DNA of 64,000 bases. It comes from Chryseobacterium lacus. Lineage in GTDB: Bacteria; Bacteroidota; Bacteroidia; Flavobacteriales; Weeksellaceae. The stretch covers positions 1-64,000 of the forward strand of contig NZ_QPIE01000005.1 in the NCBI RefSeq assembly GCF_003336205.1. The letters run 5' to 3'. A program made the translations under genes and the position numbers. The notes below the pieces were generated by a model. It did no database searches. It worked only from the letters and a program-made list of their open reading frames with translations, and had not been told where the DNA came from. Positions 25,744-35,262 of the stretch are shown here, one piece after another; the stretch's first letter is position 1, and each line of letters begins with the position of its first letter.

Positions 25744-26529
25744 ATGGATACAGGTGAAATTATTAAAGGAATAAGAACCAAACACGGATTGACGCAGAAC
25801 GAGTTTGCGGAACGTCTTTCCATCAGCAGAAGTGCACTGACACAGCTGGAAGCGGGGAATACGAAGCCTTCTTTTGATGTCGTAAGAATTCTGGCGGAGG
25901 ATTTTGACATGAACCCTTCCAGATTCTTCCCCGGAAAAACGTCCGCGAAGGGTACCCGCAAGGAAATCGCTGCAAGCCAGATAGAGGCAGTTCTGGAGTT
26001 CTATCGCAAGCATTACGGCATCATGTACAACGAAATAATGGAGAGCCGAATGATAGAGTTTTTTCTAAAAATTGAGTCGGACAACCAAAAAGATCCGGTA
26101 CTGGGTGACGTCTATAATATTTACAAAAAAGTACGCAGGATTACCGAAAAATTGGAAAGAGATTTTATAGATCCGCTCAAACGCCATCTCCATACCATGA
26201 AGACCTTAAAGAAATTGAAAGAGGAAGGTATTGTGGAAGAACTCAATAAAGAAGCGACTGAAACCAGAGAAAACCTGAATATGAACCTGCAGATCATTTT
26301 CAGGGATGCGTGGCTGTTCATGAATATGTACGGGAATAAGCTGTCTGAACTGCCGGATGTACTTACTGAGCCACAGATAGAGTTACTAGAGCATAACAAC
26401 GAACACCAGAAAATCATAAAATACAGTCAGGAAAAATACCTTAATGCCTTTCTGTACCTCCTGAAAAACGTAAAAAATCTGGAGCAGGTAGAAGAATACT
26501 TCGATAGCGAAACGTTCTGGCGGGAGTAG
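25744..26529 (+). CDS. XRE-family transcriptional regulator
   Basis: A 261-residue protein with an N-terminal lambda-repressor-like HTH: IIKGIRTKHGLTQNEFAERL, SISRSALTQLEAGNTKPSF (about residues 6-60). The C-terminal 180 residues are rich in charged helices (for example RRITEKLERDF, LKKLKEEGIVEELNKEATE) and are likely coiled-coil or a dimerisation part; I do not recognise a ligand domain. Divergent from the HU-like gene across a shared operator. Confidence 0.85.
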   Translation: MDTGEIIKGIRTKHGLTQNEFAERLSISRSALTQLEAGNTKPSFDVVRILAEDFDMNPSRFFPGKTSAKGTRKEIAASQIEAVLEFYRKHYGIMYNEIMESRMIEFFLKIESDNQKDPVLGDVYNIYKKVRRITEKLERDFIDPLKRHLHTMKTLKKLKEEGIVEELNKEATETRENLNMNLQIIFRDAWLFMNMYGNKLSELPDVLTEPQIELLEHNNEHQKIIKYSQEKYLNAFLYLLKNVKNLEQVEEYFDSETFWRE

Positions 26530-27478
26530 GAGACACTATCCCTTAAAGTGTGTAAGTTGAAAAGTTGGGGCTTGGATTTTATAATCTGAGCCTTTTTTCA
26601 AAAATAAGCATAAATTGGTTTAAAACAATTCCCCCGCTGCGCAAGTCTCCTGATTTTGAGCTACTCCCGCATCTCCCTATTAACCAGCGATCAGCAAATT
26701 TGTATATAAGCGAATTCGCAAATCAGCAAATGCGCAAATCCACACCAAAATCCCGAAACATTTTACCCCGCCCAAAAAGGAGCTGTTCCGGGATTTTTCA
26801 TTGCTGCAGATAGCTAATGGGCAAATAAGCGAATAAGCAAATCTGCTCCTCTAGCGATTAACCCGTTATCGATTATAAACCCTCATAGCACCGACCGCAG
26901 CAAAGGAACAGATTTTCTCACCCTTTAGGGCCGGGGTAAAAGAAAATTTGTTCCTGTGAAATGGCTTGTAAACGATTTTACCTGCAAAAACCACCCCGTC
27001 ATCCTCCTGTCGTCGGACGCCACCCCTCCGGAGGAGGGGAATATTTCAGCCACTTTTGTACCGGAGGGAGAACATTTACTTTTTCTAAACGAGTAAACGA
27101 TTAATCAATCAGCAAATTCGCAAATTCACTTTTTATAAACAACTAACCCTTAAACGATTAAACCCTTAAACAATTAACCGATTAACCAGCAATCAGCAAA
27201 TAACCGGCTTTCATGGGTTGAATTTTATCAATGATAATGATTTTTATATGTTTGAGAGCCAGATGGATTGGCTCAAAGTCAGGAAATCGAAGATTCGACG
27301 AAGTCAGACTTTGCGCAGCGGGTGGATGGAGGGGAGATTATAGTCGGTCACAGGTTTCGCATTTATCAAACTTAATTATTATCTGCATTCAATGTTCATT
27401 GAACTGTGCTTTTAAATACACCTTGCGATAGATATTTTCTCACGGATTGATCAGTTCCTGTTTCCTCAATTTCTAACT
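26530..27478. other. Gene-free region of repeats and hairpins
   Basis: About 950 nt without a supported gene. It contains degenerate AGCAAATTCGC-type linker words (26693-26740, 26819-26845, 27105-27200), the second composite hairpin repeat (26747-26954), a perfect CCCCTCC-GGA-GGAGGGG hairpin (27023-27039), CGATTAAC-type words (27090-27185) and a stem CAAAGTC/GACTTTG enclosing a TCGAAGATTCGA hairpin (27274-27313). Short ORFs here lack any family resemblance. Confidence 0.6.
26747..26954. repeat. Composite hairpin repeat, copy 2
   Basis: Element A (26747-26798) pairs AAATCCCG and CGGGATTT ends, with AACA against TGTT; element B (26905-26954) pairs GGAACAGATTTTCT with AGAAAATTTGTTCC at 13 of 14 positions and keeps the CACCCTTTAGGG core. 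About 106 nt separate A and B here against 18 nt in copy 1. Confidence 0.7.
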
Positions 27479-27955
27479 TTATTTTTCCAAAAATACTGTC
27501 TCCTGTTTTGTAATCGCTTTTGTCAAGGTTAATTTCGTATGGAGAATTTTATATTTGGTGGAATTTGTGTCGGATGCATTATCAGTAAAATTGTTAACTT
27601 CTGTTCTGAAACGGTTTCCGATTTTATAAATTTCTACGTTCACACCGTTGTAGCCGGTAGATAGATTGAATGTCAGAAATTGAAGTGGGATTGGTCTTTT
27701 AGCAAGTTGAGAATAAAATGTGAAAAATACCTCATCATTATTATCTGGTTTTTCATTCAAATAAAAATCAGTATTAGCAGATTCAGTTCCTTTTCTAAAG
27801 CTATAAAATACCGACAACTTTTTGGATTTGAGTTGGTCTATTTCATGTGAATACTTTATTTTTTCGTCCATAAAAATGCTATCGGGAAACAACATCAAAA
27901 ATGAACATCTCCAGATGATCGTAAGGATTACCACAATGAAGATGAATTTTTTCAA
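27479..27955 (-). CDS. Hypothetical membrane-anchored or exported protein
   Basis: A 158-residue protein of unknown function. The N-terminus MKKFIFIVVILTIIW is a signal peptide or membrane anchor. The start codon is TTG at 27955 because no ATG is in frame before the hydrophobic segment; the next ATG would cut through it. The rest is polar with beta-strand-like stretches (LQFLTFNLSTGYNGVNVEIY). It lies 110 nt after another small exported unknown on the same strand. Confidence 0.6.
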   Translation of the reverse strand: MKKFIFIVVILTIIWRCSFLMLFPDSIFMDEKIKYSHEIDQLKSKKLSVFYSFRKGTESANTDFYLNEKPDNNDEVFFTFYSQLAKRPIPLQFLTFNLSTGYNGVNVEIYKIGNRFRTEVNNFTDNASDTNSTKYKILHTKLTLTKAITKQETVFLEK

Positions 27956-28065
27956 TATTCTGTTTATTTAAGAATCATTTTTATTTTCCGGGCTTATTCA
28001 TGAATTGAAGCTGACGAAATACCTCCATCTCTTTATCAGGAATATTATCTTTTTGAACGAAATTC

Positions 28066-28548
28066 CTATTTAATTCGGTTATAAACATATTTTTTTTGAG
28101 TAGTTTTCCAGTCCAGAAACCCAATCAGTAAAACTGCACCACTTCGGCTTTCAACAGTATTAATAATAAGATTATTATCTGCATCTATGGACAGATAGAG
28201 TTTTTTTGTGTCTAATGATCCGAAAATATAAGGAATTAAGAGTGGCTTGGTGTTTTTGTTTTTTAATAAATATGAATTGTTTTCTACGGTGTATTTATAG
28301 GTTCTTTCAATCTTTGTGGAATCAATATCATGAATTAAACTGATGGTGAGATACTTTTTATCATTAACTTTAATTTCAAATTTCGAATAATGTTGAATAT
28401 CGCTGCTGAGAGTGTCTTTGGTCAATTGCCGGTTCAATAAAATAACAATATTCTTCGAACTGTTTTCAAATATTCCATCAATCCTTCTTTCTTGCGAAAA
28501 GCAGAGTAATGACTGTAATAAAAATAGAAAAAATAATTCTGTTTTCAT
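28066..28548 (-). CDS. Hypothetical secreted protein
   Basis: A 160-residue protein with an N-terminal signal peptide (TELFFLFLLQSLLCFSQ, cleavage likely after the Gln-rich FSQ). The mature part is rich in alternating hydrophobic and polar residues and resembles small periplasmic or outer-membrane-associated proteins of Flavobacteriia; no domain was recognised. Confidence 0.6.
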   Translation of the reverse strand: MKTELFFLFLLQSLLCFSQERRIDGIFENSSKNIVILLNRQLTKDTLSSDIQHYSKFEIKVNDKKYLTISLIHDIDSTKIERTYKYTVENNSYLLKNKNTKPLLIPYIFGSLDTKKLYLSIDADNNLIINTVESRSGAVLLIGFLDWKTTQKKYVYNRIK

Positions 28549-28683
28549 AAAGCAATGGACTGGAACTGTTAGTCAACTCCAAATGTAATGATTTGTTTGG
28601 AACTCTTATGGCTTACAATTTTACCAATATTTTTATTTTTTTATTGAATTGTGGAAGATTGAATAACCCCCTGAATACAGTTA

Positions 28684-28715
28684 CAAAAAAACCTCCGGAA
28701 AAATCCGAAGGTTGT
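28684..28715 (-). terminator. Terminator of the E2 gene
   Basis: On the minus strand AACCTTCGGA-TTTT-TCCGGAGGTT is followed by a run of T; nearly perfect 10-bp stem, 22 nt after the stop codon. Confidence 0.85.
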
Positions 28716-28736
28716 AGTAATGTTGATCACTTCTTT

Positions 28737-30056
28737 TTAGATCTCTGTATTCAGATCCCAGTTTTCAAGATAATCGTGAACGTGCTTCAGAAACATACCA
28801 CCTAAAGAGCCGTCTACAACACGGTGATCGTAGGAATGCGACATGAACATCAATTGGCGGATGGCGATCATATCGCCGTCCGGAGTTTCCAGAACTGCCG
28901 GTTTTTTTACGATGGCTCCGATGGCCATAATGGCAACCTGAGGCTGCGGAATAATCGGTGTTCCCATCAGGTTTCCGAAACTTCCTACGTTGGAAATAGT
29001 GTAAGTGGCACCCTGAGTATCTTCCGGTTTCAGTTTTTTATTTCTTGCGCGGTCGGCAAGGTCATTAATGGCTTTTGCCAATCCGGAAAGTGAAAGTTGG
29101 TCGGCATTTTTGATGACCGGAACAATCAGGTTGCCGTCCGGAAGTGCCGTAGCCATTCCGATATTGATGTTTTTCTTTTTAATAATTTTATCGCCATCCA
29201 CCGAAATATTGATCATCGGATAATCCTGAATGGCCTTAACGATTGCTTTTACAAAAATAGGCATGAACGTCAGTCTTTCGCCTTCGCGTTTTTCAAAAAT
29301 CGCTTTGTTTTTGGCTCTCCATTTCACCACGTTGGTGACGTCGGTTTCGATGAAGGAAGTAACGTGCGGTGAAGTGCGTTTGGAATTCACCATGGCATCA
29401 GCGATAATTTTACGCACCCTATCCATCTGTATGATTTCATCTCCTTCTCCCACTTTTACAGAAGCAGCCGGTGTTGCTGCAACCGGTGTCGGAATTGGTG
29501 TCGGGGTTGATGGTTGAGGTGTTGCTTTGTCAGTACTTCTGCCGGCAATAAATGCGAGAATATCTTCTTTAGTAATTCGGCCTTCCATCCCGCTCCCCTG
29601 AATGGTATTGAGTTCCGCTTCGGAAATGTTTTCCTGCTGAACAATGGATTTCACCAGTGGCGACAGGTACAGATCTCCTGAATATACTGCCGCAGGTTGT
29701 GTTCTTTCCAAAGGTTTTTCCAGTTCTGCAATATCCTGGGCTGCCGGAATTTCTGTTTTTACTTCTTCGTGAGATTTAGGCTCCTGAGGTTGTTCGGCAA
29801 CGGTTTCGCCTTCGCCGGCAATTTCCAGGATGGCGATGGCTTCGCCAATTTTGGCTACTTCATCTTTTTGTTTCAGGATCTTTACAATTTTCCCGGAAAC
29901 AGGGGTCGGAACATCAGAATCCACCTTGTCTGTCGCAATTTCAACAACGGAATCGTCCTCGTTTACGGTATCACCTTCATTGTACATCCAGCTGATGATG
30001 GTAGCTTCCATCACTCCTTCTCCCATAGATGGAAGTAATAATTTGTATTCTGCCAT
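28737..30056 (-). CDS. 2-oxo acid dehydrogenase E2 acyltransferase (lipoate-dependent)
   Basis: Core acyltransferase of a 2-oxo acid dehydrogenase complex, most like the branched-chain or acetoin/pyruvate-type enzymes of Bacteroidota. Domain order: one lipoyl domain (about 1-78, lipoyl lysine K44 in EIATDKVDSD), Pro/Ala/Thr-rich linkers, an E3-binding domain (about 131-168, LSPLVKSIVQQENI...GRITKEDI) and the catalytic domain with H411 and D415 in SYDHRVVDG. No E1 or E3 gene is adjacent. The odhB-type E2 is a separate gene at 50688. Confidence 0.88.
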   Translation of the reverse strand: MAEYKLLLPSMGEGVMEATIISWMYNEGDTVNEDDSVVEIATDKVDSDVPTPVSGKIVKILKQKDEVAKIGEAIAILEIAGEGETVAEQPQEPKSHEEVKTEIPAAQDIAELEKPLERTQPAAVYSGDLYLSPLVKSIVQQENISEAELNTIQGSGMEGRITKEDILAFIAGRSTDKATPQPSTPTPIPTPVAATPAASVKVGEGDEIIQMDRVRKIIADAMVNSKRTSPHVTSFIETDVTNVVKWRAKNKAIFEKREGERLTFMPIFVKAIVKAIQDYPMINISVDGDKIIKKKNINIGMATALPDGNLIVPVIKNADQLSLSGLAKAINDLADRARNKKLKPEDTQGATYTISNVGSFGNLMGTPIIPQPQVAIMAIGAIVKKPAVLETPDGDMIAIRQLMFMSHSYDHRVVDGSLGGMFLKHVHDYLENWDLNTEI

Positions 30057-30074
30057 GTGGTTTTTTGATTTTTA

Positions 30075-30082
30075 CAAAGATA
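30075..30082 (-). promoter_or_regulatory. Promoter -7 element of the E2 gene
   Basis: Minus-strand TATCTTTG, ending 18 nt before the ATG at 30056. No clear TTG at the proper distance. Confidence 0.5.
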
Positions 30083-30117
30083 AAAAAATCTTCAATATTT
30101 TTGGGAATCCTGCAATT

Positions 30118-30945
30118 TTAGTCTTTATGGAACTCTACGTAGATTCTTTCTCCGATATTTAATCCAAAAAGAGTATGGGCTCCGTTCTTAATATTTCCTT
30201 TGTAAATGGTGAGTTCCAGCAGTCCGGCTTCGTTGAAAATGGCTGCAGGTTTGCCGTGAAATTCTGTTTCGTTTTCCCATTCGGTGACCAGTCCTGTGTA
30301 GCCGGAATATATTTTTGAAAGGGCCAGATTCCTGAATTTAATAGTGAATCTATCAAAAATCACGTAATGTTCTTCAAAATACGCTTTGCTGATATTGGAA
30401 ATAATATTGCCAAAATTATCAATATACAATACCTCTCCGAAAATCATGTGATCTGTAAATCCTGCATTGGGAAAGGAAAGTTGTTTGGGCGTTGTATATT
30501 TCCTTCCGATCACTTCCGGCAAACCGCCATTGTGCAAATGAACGGCCGCAGGAACCAAAACATCTGCAGCAGCAAACCTAACGATATCGTCGAAACGGGT
30601 ATTGTAAGTAATTTCATAAACGGTTTCCGGTTTGATATCAAAAAAAATAAGACTCAGCACGCCATTGTCTGCCGCGATGAAATAATGTCCGTCGGCCTTA
30701 TAAATAATACATTTTCTGTCTTTATGGTAAAAACTGTCCACCGCAATAATATGAATGCTGCCTTTTGGGAAATGATGATAGGCATTCTTTACGATATAAG
30801 CCGTCTGTTTCAGGTTGTAAGCCTGTATTTCATGGCTGATATCCAGAATGGTGATGTCCGGATTCAGAGAGATTATCCTGCCTTTCATCGCAGCTATGCG
30901 GTGGTCGGTATTTCCGAAATCGGAAGTCAGGGTAATCACAGGCAT
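30118..30945 (-). CDS. S-adenosyl-L-methionine hydroxide adenosyltransferase (DUF62)
   Basis: Hydrolyses SAM to adenosine and methionine with water/hydroxide as nucleophile; related to SAM-dependent halogenases. N-terminal signature ITLTSDFGNTDHRIAAMKG and a later ADNGVLSLIF segment match the family. The ATG at 30945 (MPVITLTSD) is the usual family start; an in-frame ATG at 30969 would add eight residues. Length about 275. It sits between the E2 gene and phoH (divergent). Confidence 0.85.
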   Translation of the reverse strand: MPVITLTSDFGNTDHRIAAMKGRIISLNPDITILDISHEIQAYNLKQTAYIVKNAYHHFPKGSIHIIAVDSFYHKDRKCIIYKADGHYFIAADNGVLSLIFFDIKPETVYEITYNTRFDDIVRFAAADVLVPAAVHLHNGGLPEVIGRKYTTPKQLSFPNAGFTDHMIFGEVLYIDNFGNIISNISKAYFEEHYVIFDRFTIKFRNLALSKIYSGYTGLVTEWENETEFHGKPAAIFNEAGLLELTIYKGNIKNGAHTLFGLNIGERIYVEFHKD

Positions 30946-31077
30946 GGGAATTGTTTTAAAGAAATGCAAATTTAACCCAAAAAAAATAGAATTAAAAATG
31001 GATTATGAGAAGATTTTTTTCTCGTTTCCAAAATTAATTTTAAATTTAAGAATTATTACAATTATTAAAAATACTGA

Positions 31078-32037
31078 ATGTTTGAACTGAACTATGAACT
31101 TGCAGGAATTGATCCCAAAACTTTTTATGGTGTTAATAATCAATTTTTTAATCTTATAAAATCAAGTTTTCCAACGCTGAAAATCACCGGCCGCAACAAT
31201 CTGATTTTTGCCATGGGAAATCAGGAGGTTTTGGATGTGTTTGAAAACAAGATGGATGATGTGGTGAGTTTCATCTCCCGACACAACACCATTTCGCTGA
31301 AAGACGTAGAGAATATTCTTAATATTAAAGATGAAACAGAAAAAGAGTTGGTTTTTGATCATGATATTATTGTAAAAGGCGTCAACGGGAAAATCATAAA
31401 AGCCAAAACCACCAATCTGAAGAAACTGGTAAAAGAATCCGAGAAAAAAGATATGGTATTTGCTATCGGTCCTGCCGGAACGGGAAAAACCTATACTTCG
31501 GTTGCCTTGGCTGCAAGAGCATTGCGGGATAAACAGGTGAAACGAATTATCCTGACACGCCCAGCTGTAGAAGCCGGCGAAAGCCTCGGATTTCTTCCCG
31601 GCGACCTGAAAGAGAAAATGGATCCTTATCTGCAGCCTTTGTACGATGCACTCCGCGATATGATTCCTCATGAAAAACTCGAGAATTTTATTGAGAAGAA
31701 AGTTATCGAAGTAGCTCCACTTGCTTTTATGAGAGGAAGAACGTTGGATGAAGCCTTCGTTATTTTGGATGAAGCCCAGAACACCACCCATTCTCAGATG
31801 AAAATGTTCCTCACCAGAATGGGAATGAATGCGAAATTCATCATCACCGGCGATCCGAGTCAGGTAGATCTTCCATTACGCCAGAAATCCGGTTTGCGGG
31901 AAGCCATGAGGATTCTAAAAGAGGTGCAGGAAATTGGTTTCGTACACCTGACCGAAGAAGATGTTGTTCGGCATCCGGTGGTGAGAAAAATCATCAATGC
32001 GTATAACGCGGAAGACAAAAAGAAACAGGAAGATTAA
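31078..32037 (+). CDS. phoH: PhoH-like ATPase
   Basis: Cytoplasmic P-loop ATPase of the PhoH/PhoL family, linked to RNA metabolism and ribosome function in other bacteria. Walker A is GPAGTGKT (131-138) and Walker B is AFVILDEAQNTT; ITGDPSQVDLP is a further family motif. The N-terminal part (about 30-110) resembles the KH-like segment of PhoH proteins. A terminator follows. Confidence 0.9.
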   Translation: MFELNYELAGIDPKTFYGVNNQFFNLIKSSFPTLKITGRNNLIFAMGNQEVLDVFENKMDDVVSFISRHNTISLKDVENILNIKDETEKELVFDHDIIVKGVNGKIIKAKTTNLKKLVKESEKKDMVFAIGPAGTGKTYTSVALAARALRDKQVKRIILTRPAVEAGESLGFLPGDLKEKMDPYLQPLYDALRDMIPHEKLENFIEKKVIEVAPLAFMRGRTLDEAFVILDEAQNTTHSQMKMFLTRMGMNAKFIITGDPSQVDLPLRQKSGLREAMRILKEVQEIGFVHLTEEDVVRHPVVRKIINAYNAEDKKKQED

Positions 32038-32065
32038 ATAAAAATACCCGTTCTTTTGAAAGCAT

Positions 32066-32096
32066 AAAACTCTTAAATCATTTAGGAGTTTTTTTT
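32066..32096 (+). terminator. Terminator after phoH
   Basis: AAAACTCTTAAAT-C-ATTTAGGAGTTTT followed by more T: a 13-bp stem with one wobble. Confidence 0.85.
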
Positions 32097-32218
32097 GTGC
32101 AGAAGTTACAGAATCAACCTTTTTCACGGTTTGTGAAGTCCTGGGCAGATTTTCTGAGAATTCCCGTTTCAACGCCCCGAAATGTTAAAAATTTATTAAA
32201 ATGTTTCAGGAAAATTAT

Positions 32219-32226
32219 TATATTTG
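32219..32226 (+). promoter_or_regulatory. Promoter -7 element of secDF
   Basis: TATATTTG matches TAnnTTTG, 27 nt before the ATG at 32254. Confidence 0.6.
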
Positions 32227-32253
32227 CCGACTATAATTAAATGCTGTATTACA

Positions 32254-35166
32254 ATGCAAGGAAAAGGATTTATTACGCTTATTGCGGTTATTCTCGGTTT
32301 GATCTGTATTAATGAACTGCTGCCTACCTGGTATTCAGGGAAGATAGAAAGACAGGCGACAGAACTTTCAGCAGGGGATCCTGTTAAATATCAGAAAGAA
32401 ATCGAAAGGCTTTCTAAAGACACTTTAGATTTGGGTTTTAATAAACTTTATTACACCAAAGCCAAAGAAAAGGAGATGAAACTGGGTCTGGATTTGAAAG
32501 GAGGAATTAATGTGCTTTTGGAAATTAACCAGAGAGACCTCATTAACAACCTGACCAACTATTCCGAAAACCCGGTGCTTATCGAAGCGCTGAACAGAAC
32601 GGATGAAGTTCAGAAGAAATCTACCGGTTCTTATATCGACAATTTCTTTGTTCAGTTTGATGAAGTAAACAAAGAGAAAAATACCAACCTGAAACTTGCA
32701 GACCCTGAAATCTTCGGAAATCCTAATCTTTCCGAAATCCGTTTCAATACCAGCGACGAGGAAGTAAAAAGAATTGTAAAAAACAGAATAGAACTATCCA
32801 CAGGTACGGCGTATGAAGTAATCAGAACCCGTATCGATAAAATGGGAGTTACCCAGCCTAATGTACAGCGGGTTCCCGGAACCGGAAGAATTTCCGTGGA
32901 AATGCCGGGTGTAAAAGATATCGACAGGGTGAAGAAAATGTTGCAGACCTCTGCAAAACTTCAGTTCTGGGAAGTGCAGCAGGCTCCGGAAATTTTCCCT
33001 TATTTTGAACAGCTCTCTACTGTAATTTCCCTGAAAGGAGATTCAATTGGTGTAGCTAAAAATACAGATTTTCTCAAGCTTCTTCAGATCAATACGCTGG
33101 CTACAACAGGTGTAGCGAATGTGAAACTTTCAGATACAGCTACCGTTAATAAAATTCTGAATCATCCTATTGCAAAAAATGCCCGCCCTGCGAATATCAA
33201 ACATACCCAATTCATGTGGGGATATAAACCTGATGTCGGAAACGAGGGTAATCTTGTATTGTACGCCATCAGAGGAAATGCTTCCCAAAAAGCGCCTGTA
33301 GATGGTGCTGTTGAATCAGCAAACATCAGTTATGACCAGCTGGGAAGGGTAGTGGTGGATATGCAAATGGATTCCAAAGGAGCGAAAGACTGGAAAACGA
33401 TGACTGAAAAGAATGTCGGAAAACCGGTAGCCGTTTCATTGGATAATGTAGTTTATACTGCTCCGAATGTGAACGAAGCCATCCCAAGCGGAAGAACACA
33501 AATATCCGGGAATTTCTCTCAGGAAGAAGCACAGGATCTGGTAAATGTTCTGGGAGCAGGAAAATTGCCTGCAGGTGCAAAAATCGTTCAGGCAGAAGTA
33601 GTAGGGCCATCTTTGGGAGCTGAATCGATCGAGTCTGGAATGTGGTCGTTCGTCATCGCCTTCCTGATCATTGTTGTTTATTTGATTTTCTACTACGGTG
33701 GAGCCGGTATTTATGCGGTGATAGCGATGCTCATCAACCTGTTTTTCCTGATGGGAATTATGGATTCTGTTGATGCCACGCTTACGCTTCCTGGTATTGC
33801 CGGGGTTGTACTGTCCATGGCGATGGCCATTGACGCCAATGTTATTGTATATGAACGTACCAAAGAAGAATTGTTCCTCGGTAAAAATATAAAAGAAGCC
33901 TACAAAGAAGGTTTCAATTTCTCGCTTTCGGCGATTATTGACGGAAATATTACGTCCTTACTAACCGCAATTGTACTTTATGTGTTCGGGACAGGGCCTA
34001 TCAAAGGATTTGCCGTAACCTTGGGAATCGGTATCGTGATGTCCATGTTTACTTGTGTGCTTTTGACGAGAGTGATGATCTTCAGTCGTTTGGAAAAAGG
34101 AAAAGGACTGTCTGTCTGGACACCTTTAACCAAGAATTTATTCAGAAATACCTGGATCGATTTTATCGGAAAAAGAAAATATGCTTATATCATTTCTGCC
34201 GTAATTACCCTAGTCAGCCTTGGATCTATTTTCACACAAGGATTTAAATTTGGGGTTGATTTTAACGGAGGAAGAAGTTATGTAGTGCGTTTTGATCAGT
34301 CCGTTCAGTCTGCAAAGGCAGATGAGAGCCTGCAGAAAATGTTCGTGAATAAAGACGGCGACCAGAGTGCTGTGGATGTGAAAACCTTCGGATCTGACAA
34401 TCAACTGAAAGTAACCACCGATTATAAGATTGACGAAGAAAGTGTGGAAGCAGATATGGAGGTGGAACAAAAGCTTTTTGAAGGCCTGAAACCATTCCTG
34501 CCAAAAGATGCCACCATTGATTCTTTCAAAAGTTCTGGCGATGAAGCGTATGGAATTATCAGTTCTGTGAAAGTTGGGCCTACCGTCGCAGACGATATTA
34601 AAACAGGTGGAGCTTTTGCCCTTATCATTTCGCTTGTCGGGATTTTCCTGTATATTCTATTGAGGTTTAAGAGATGGCAGTTTTCCACGGGTGCTGTGGC
34701 CTCACTGTTGCATGATGCCATCGTGATTTTGGGAGCATATTCTATCCTGAGAAATGTGATGCCTTTCAGTATGGAAATCAATCAGGATTTTATTGCAGCG
34801 ATATTGACAGTTTTAGGATATTCCATTAATGATACCGTAATTATCTTCGACAGAATCCGGGAATATCTGAGAGAGAAAAAATCGCTTACTCTGGAAAGTC
34901 TCTTCAATGATTCTATTTCCAGCACATTGGGAAGAACCTTCAACACGGCATTTGCAACCTTCTTAGTAATCCTTGCCATCTTCATTGTAGGAGGCGAGAA
35001 CCTGAGAGGATTTATGTTTGCACTTCTCATCGGAGTCGGATTTGGTACCTATTCCACTTGGTTTATTGCTTCAGCAGTCACTTATGATTTGCTCAAGAAA
35101 AAAGGCGGCGAAGAAGCGACAAAGAAACTTGCCCAAAAGTTTGAAAAAACAAAAGAAGAACAGTAA
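32254..35166 (+). CDS. secDF: Fused protein-export membrane protein SecDF
   Basis: Proton-driven accessory of the SecYEG translocon, SecD and SecF in one chain as usual in Bacteroidota. An N-terminal helix (residues about 5-25) precedes KLGLDLKGGINVLLEI, the P1 domain, then the SecD membrane block (VVGPSLGAESIESG, AMAIDANVIVYER). The SecF half begins near residue 630 (FKFGVDFNGGRSYVV) and ends with GYSINDTVIIFDRIRE. The ATG at 32254 (MQGKGFITL) is taken rather than an upstream TTG that overlaps the -7 element. Confidence 0.93.
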   Translation: MQGKGFITLIAVILGLICINELLPTWYSGKIERQATELSAGDPVKYQKEIERLSKDTLDLGFNKLYYTKAKEKEMKLGLDLKGGINVLLEINQRDLINNLTNYSENPVLIEALNRTDEVQKKSTGSYIDNFFVQFDEVNKEKNTNLKLADPEIFGNPNLSEIRFNTSDEEVKRIVKNRIELSTGTAYEVIRTRIDKMGVTQPNVQRVPGTGRISVEMPGVKDIDRVKKMLQTSAKLQFWEVQQAPEIFPYFEQLSTVISLKGDSIGVAKNTDFLKLLQINTLATTGVANVKLSDTATVNKILNHPIAKNARPANIKHTQFMWGYKPDVGNEGNLVLYAIRGNASQKAPVDGAVESANISYDQLGRVVVDMQMDSKGAKDWKTMTEKNVGKPVAVSLDNVVYTAPNVNEAIPSGRTQISGNFSQEEAQDLVNVLGAGKLPAGAKIVQAEVVGPSLGAESIESGMWSFVIAFLIIVVYLIFYYGGAGIYAVIAMLINLFFLMGIMDSVDATLTLPGIAGVVLSMAMAIDANVIVYERTKEELFLGKNIKEAYKEGFNFSLSAIIDGNITSLLTAIVLYVFGTGPIKGFAVTLGIGIVMSMFTCVLLTRVMIFSRLEKGKGLSVWTPLTKNLFRNTWIDFIGKRKYAYIISAVITLVSLGSIFTQGFKFGVDFNGGRSYVVRFDQSVQSAKADESLQKMFVNKDGDQSAVDVKTFGSDNQLKVTTDYKIDEESVEADMEVEQKLFEGLKPFLPKDATIDSFKSSGDEAYGIISSVKVGPTVADDIKTGGAFALIISLVGIFLYILLRFKRWQFSTGAVASLLHDAIVILGAYSILRNVMPFSMEINQDFIAAILTVLGYSINDTVIIFDRIREYLREKKSLTLESLFNDSISSTLGRTFNTAFATFLVILAIFIVGGENLRGFMFALLIGVGFGTYSTWFIASAVTYDLLKKKGGEEATKKLAQKFEKTKEEQ

Positions 35167-35190
35167 TACACTGTTGATATGAATACAAGA

Positions 35191-35218
35191 AATGTCCTCT
35201 AATTTGAGGGCATTTTTT
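35191..35218 (+). terminator. Terminator after secDF
   Basis: ATGTCCTC-TAATTT-GAGGGCAT followed by TTTTT, with one G-T pair. Confidence 0.8.
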
Positions 35219-35250
35219 AATTTTAAATCAGATTCAGTTGTGCAATTATT

Positions 35251-35258
35251 TATTTTTG
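35251..35258 (+). promoter_or_regulatory. Promoter -7 element of the MFS gene (possibly leaderless)
   Basis: TATTTTTG ends four nucleotides before the ATG at 35263, so transcription would begin at or next to the start codon. Confidence 0.5.
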
Positions 35259-35262
35259 CATC

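Noticed and set aside
26565-26813. An 82-codon frame after the XRE gene
   Set aside because: It consists of translated linker repeats and hairpin element A, with no family resemblance.
30367-30975. A 202-codon open frame on the + strand opposite the SAM hydroxide adenosyltransferase
   Set aside because: It is fully antisense to a gene with clear family motifs, has no recognisable domain and no start signal of its own.
31162-31791. A 209-codon minus-strand frame opposite phoH
   Set aside because: Shadow of phoH; the phoH frame has Walker motifs while this one has none.
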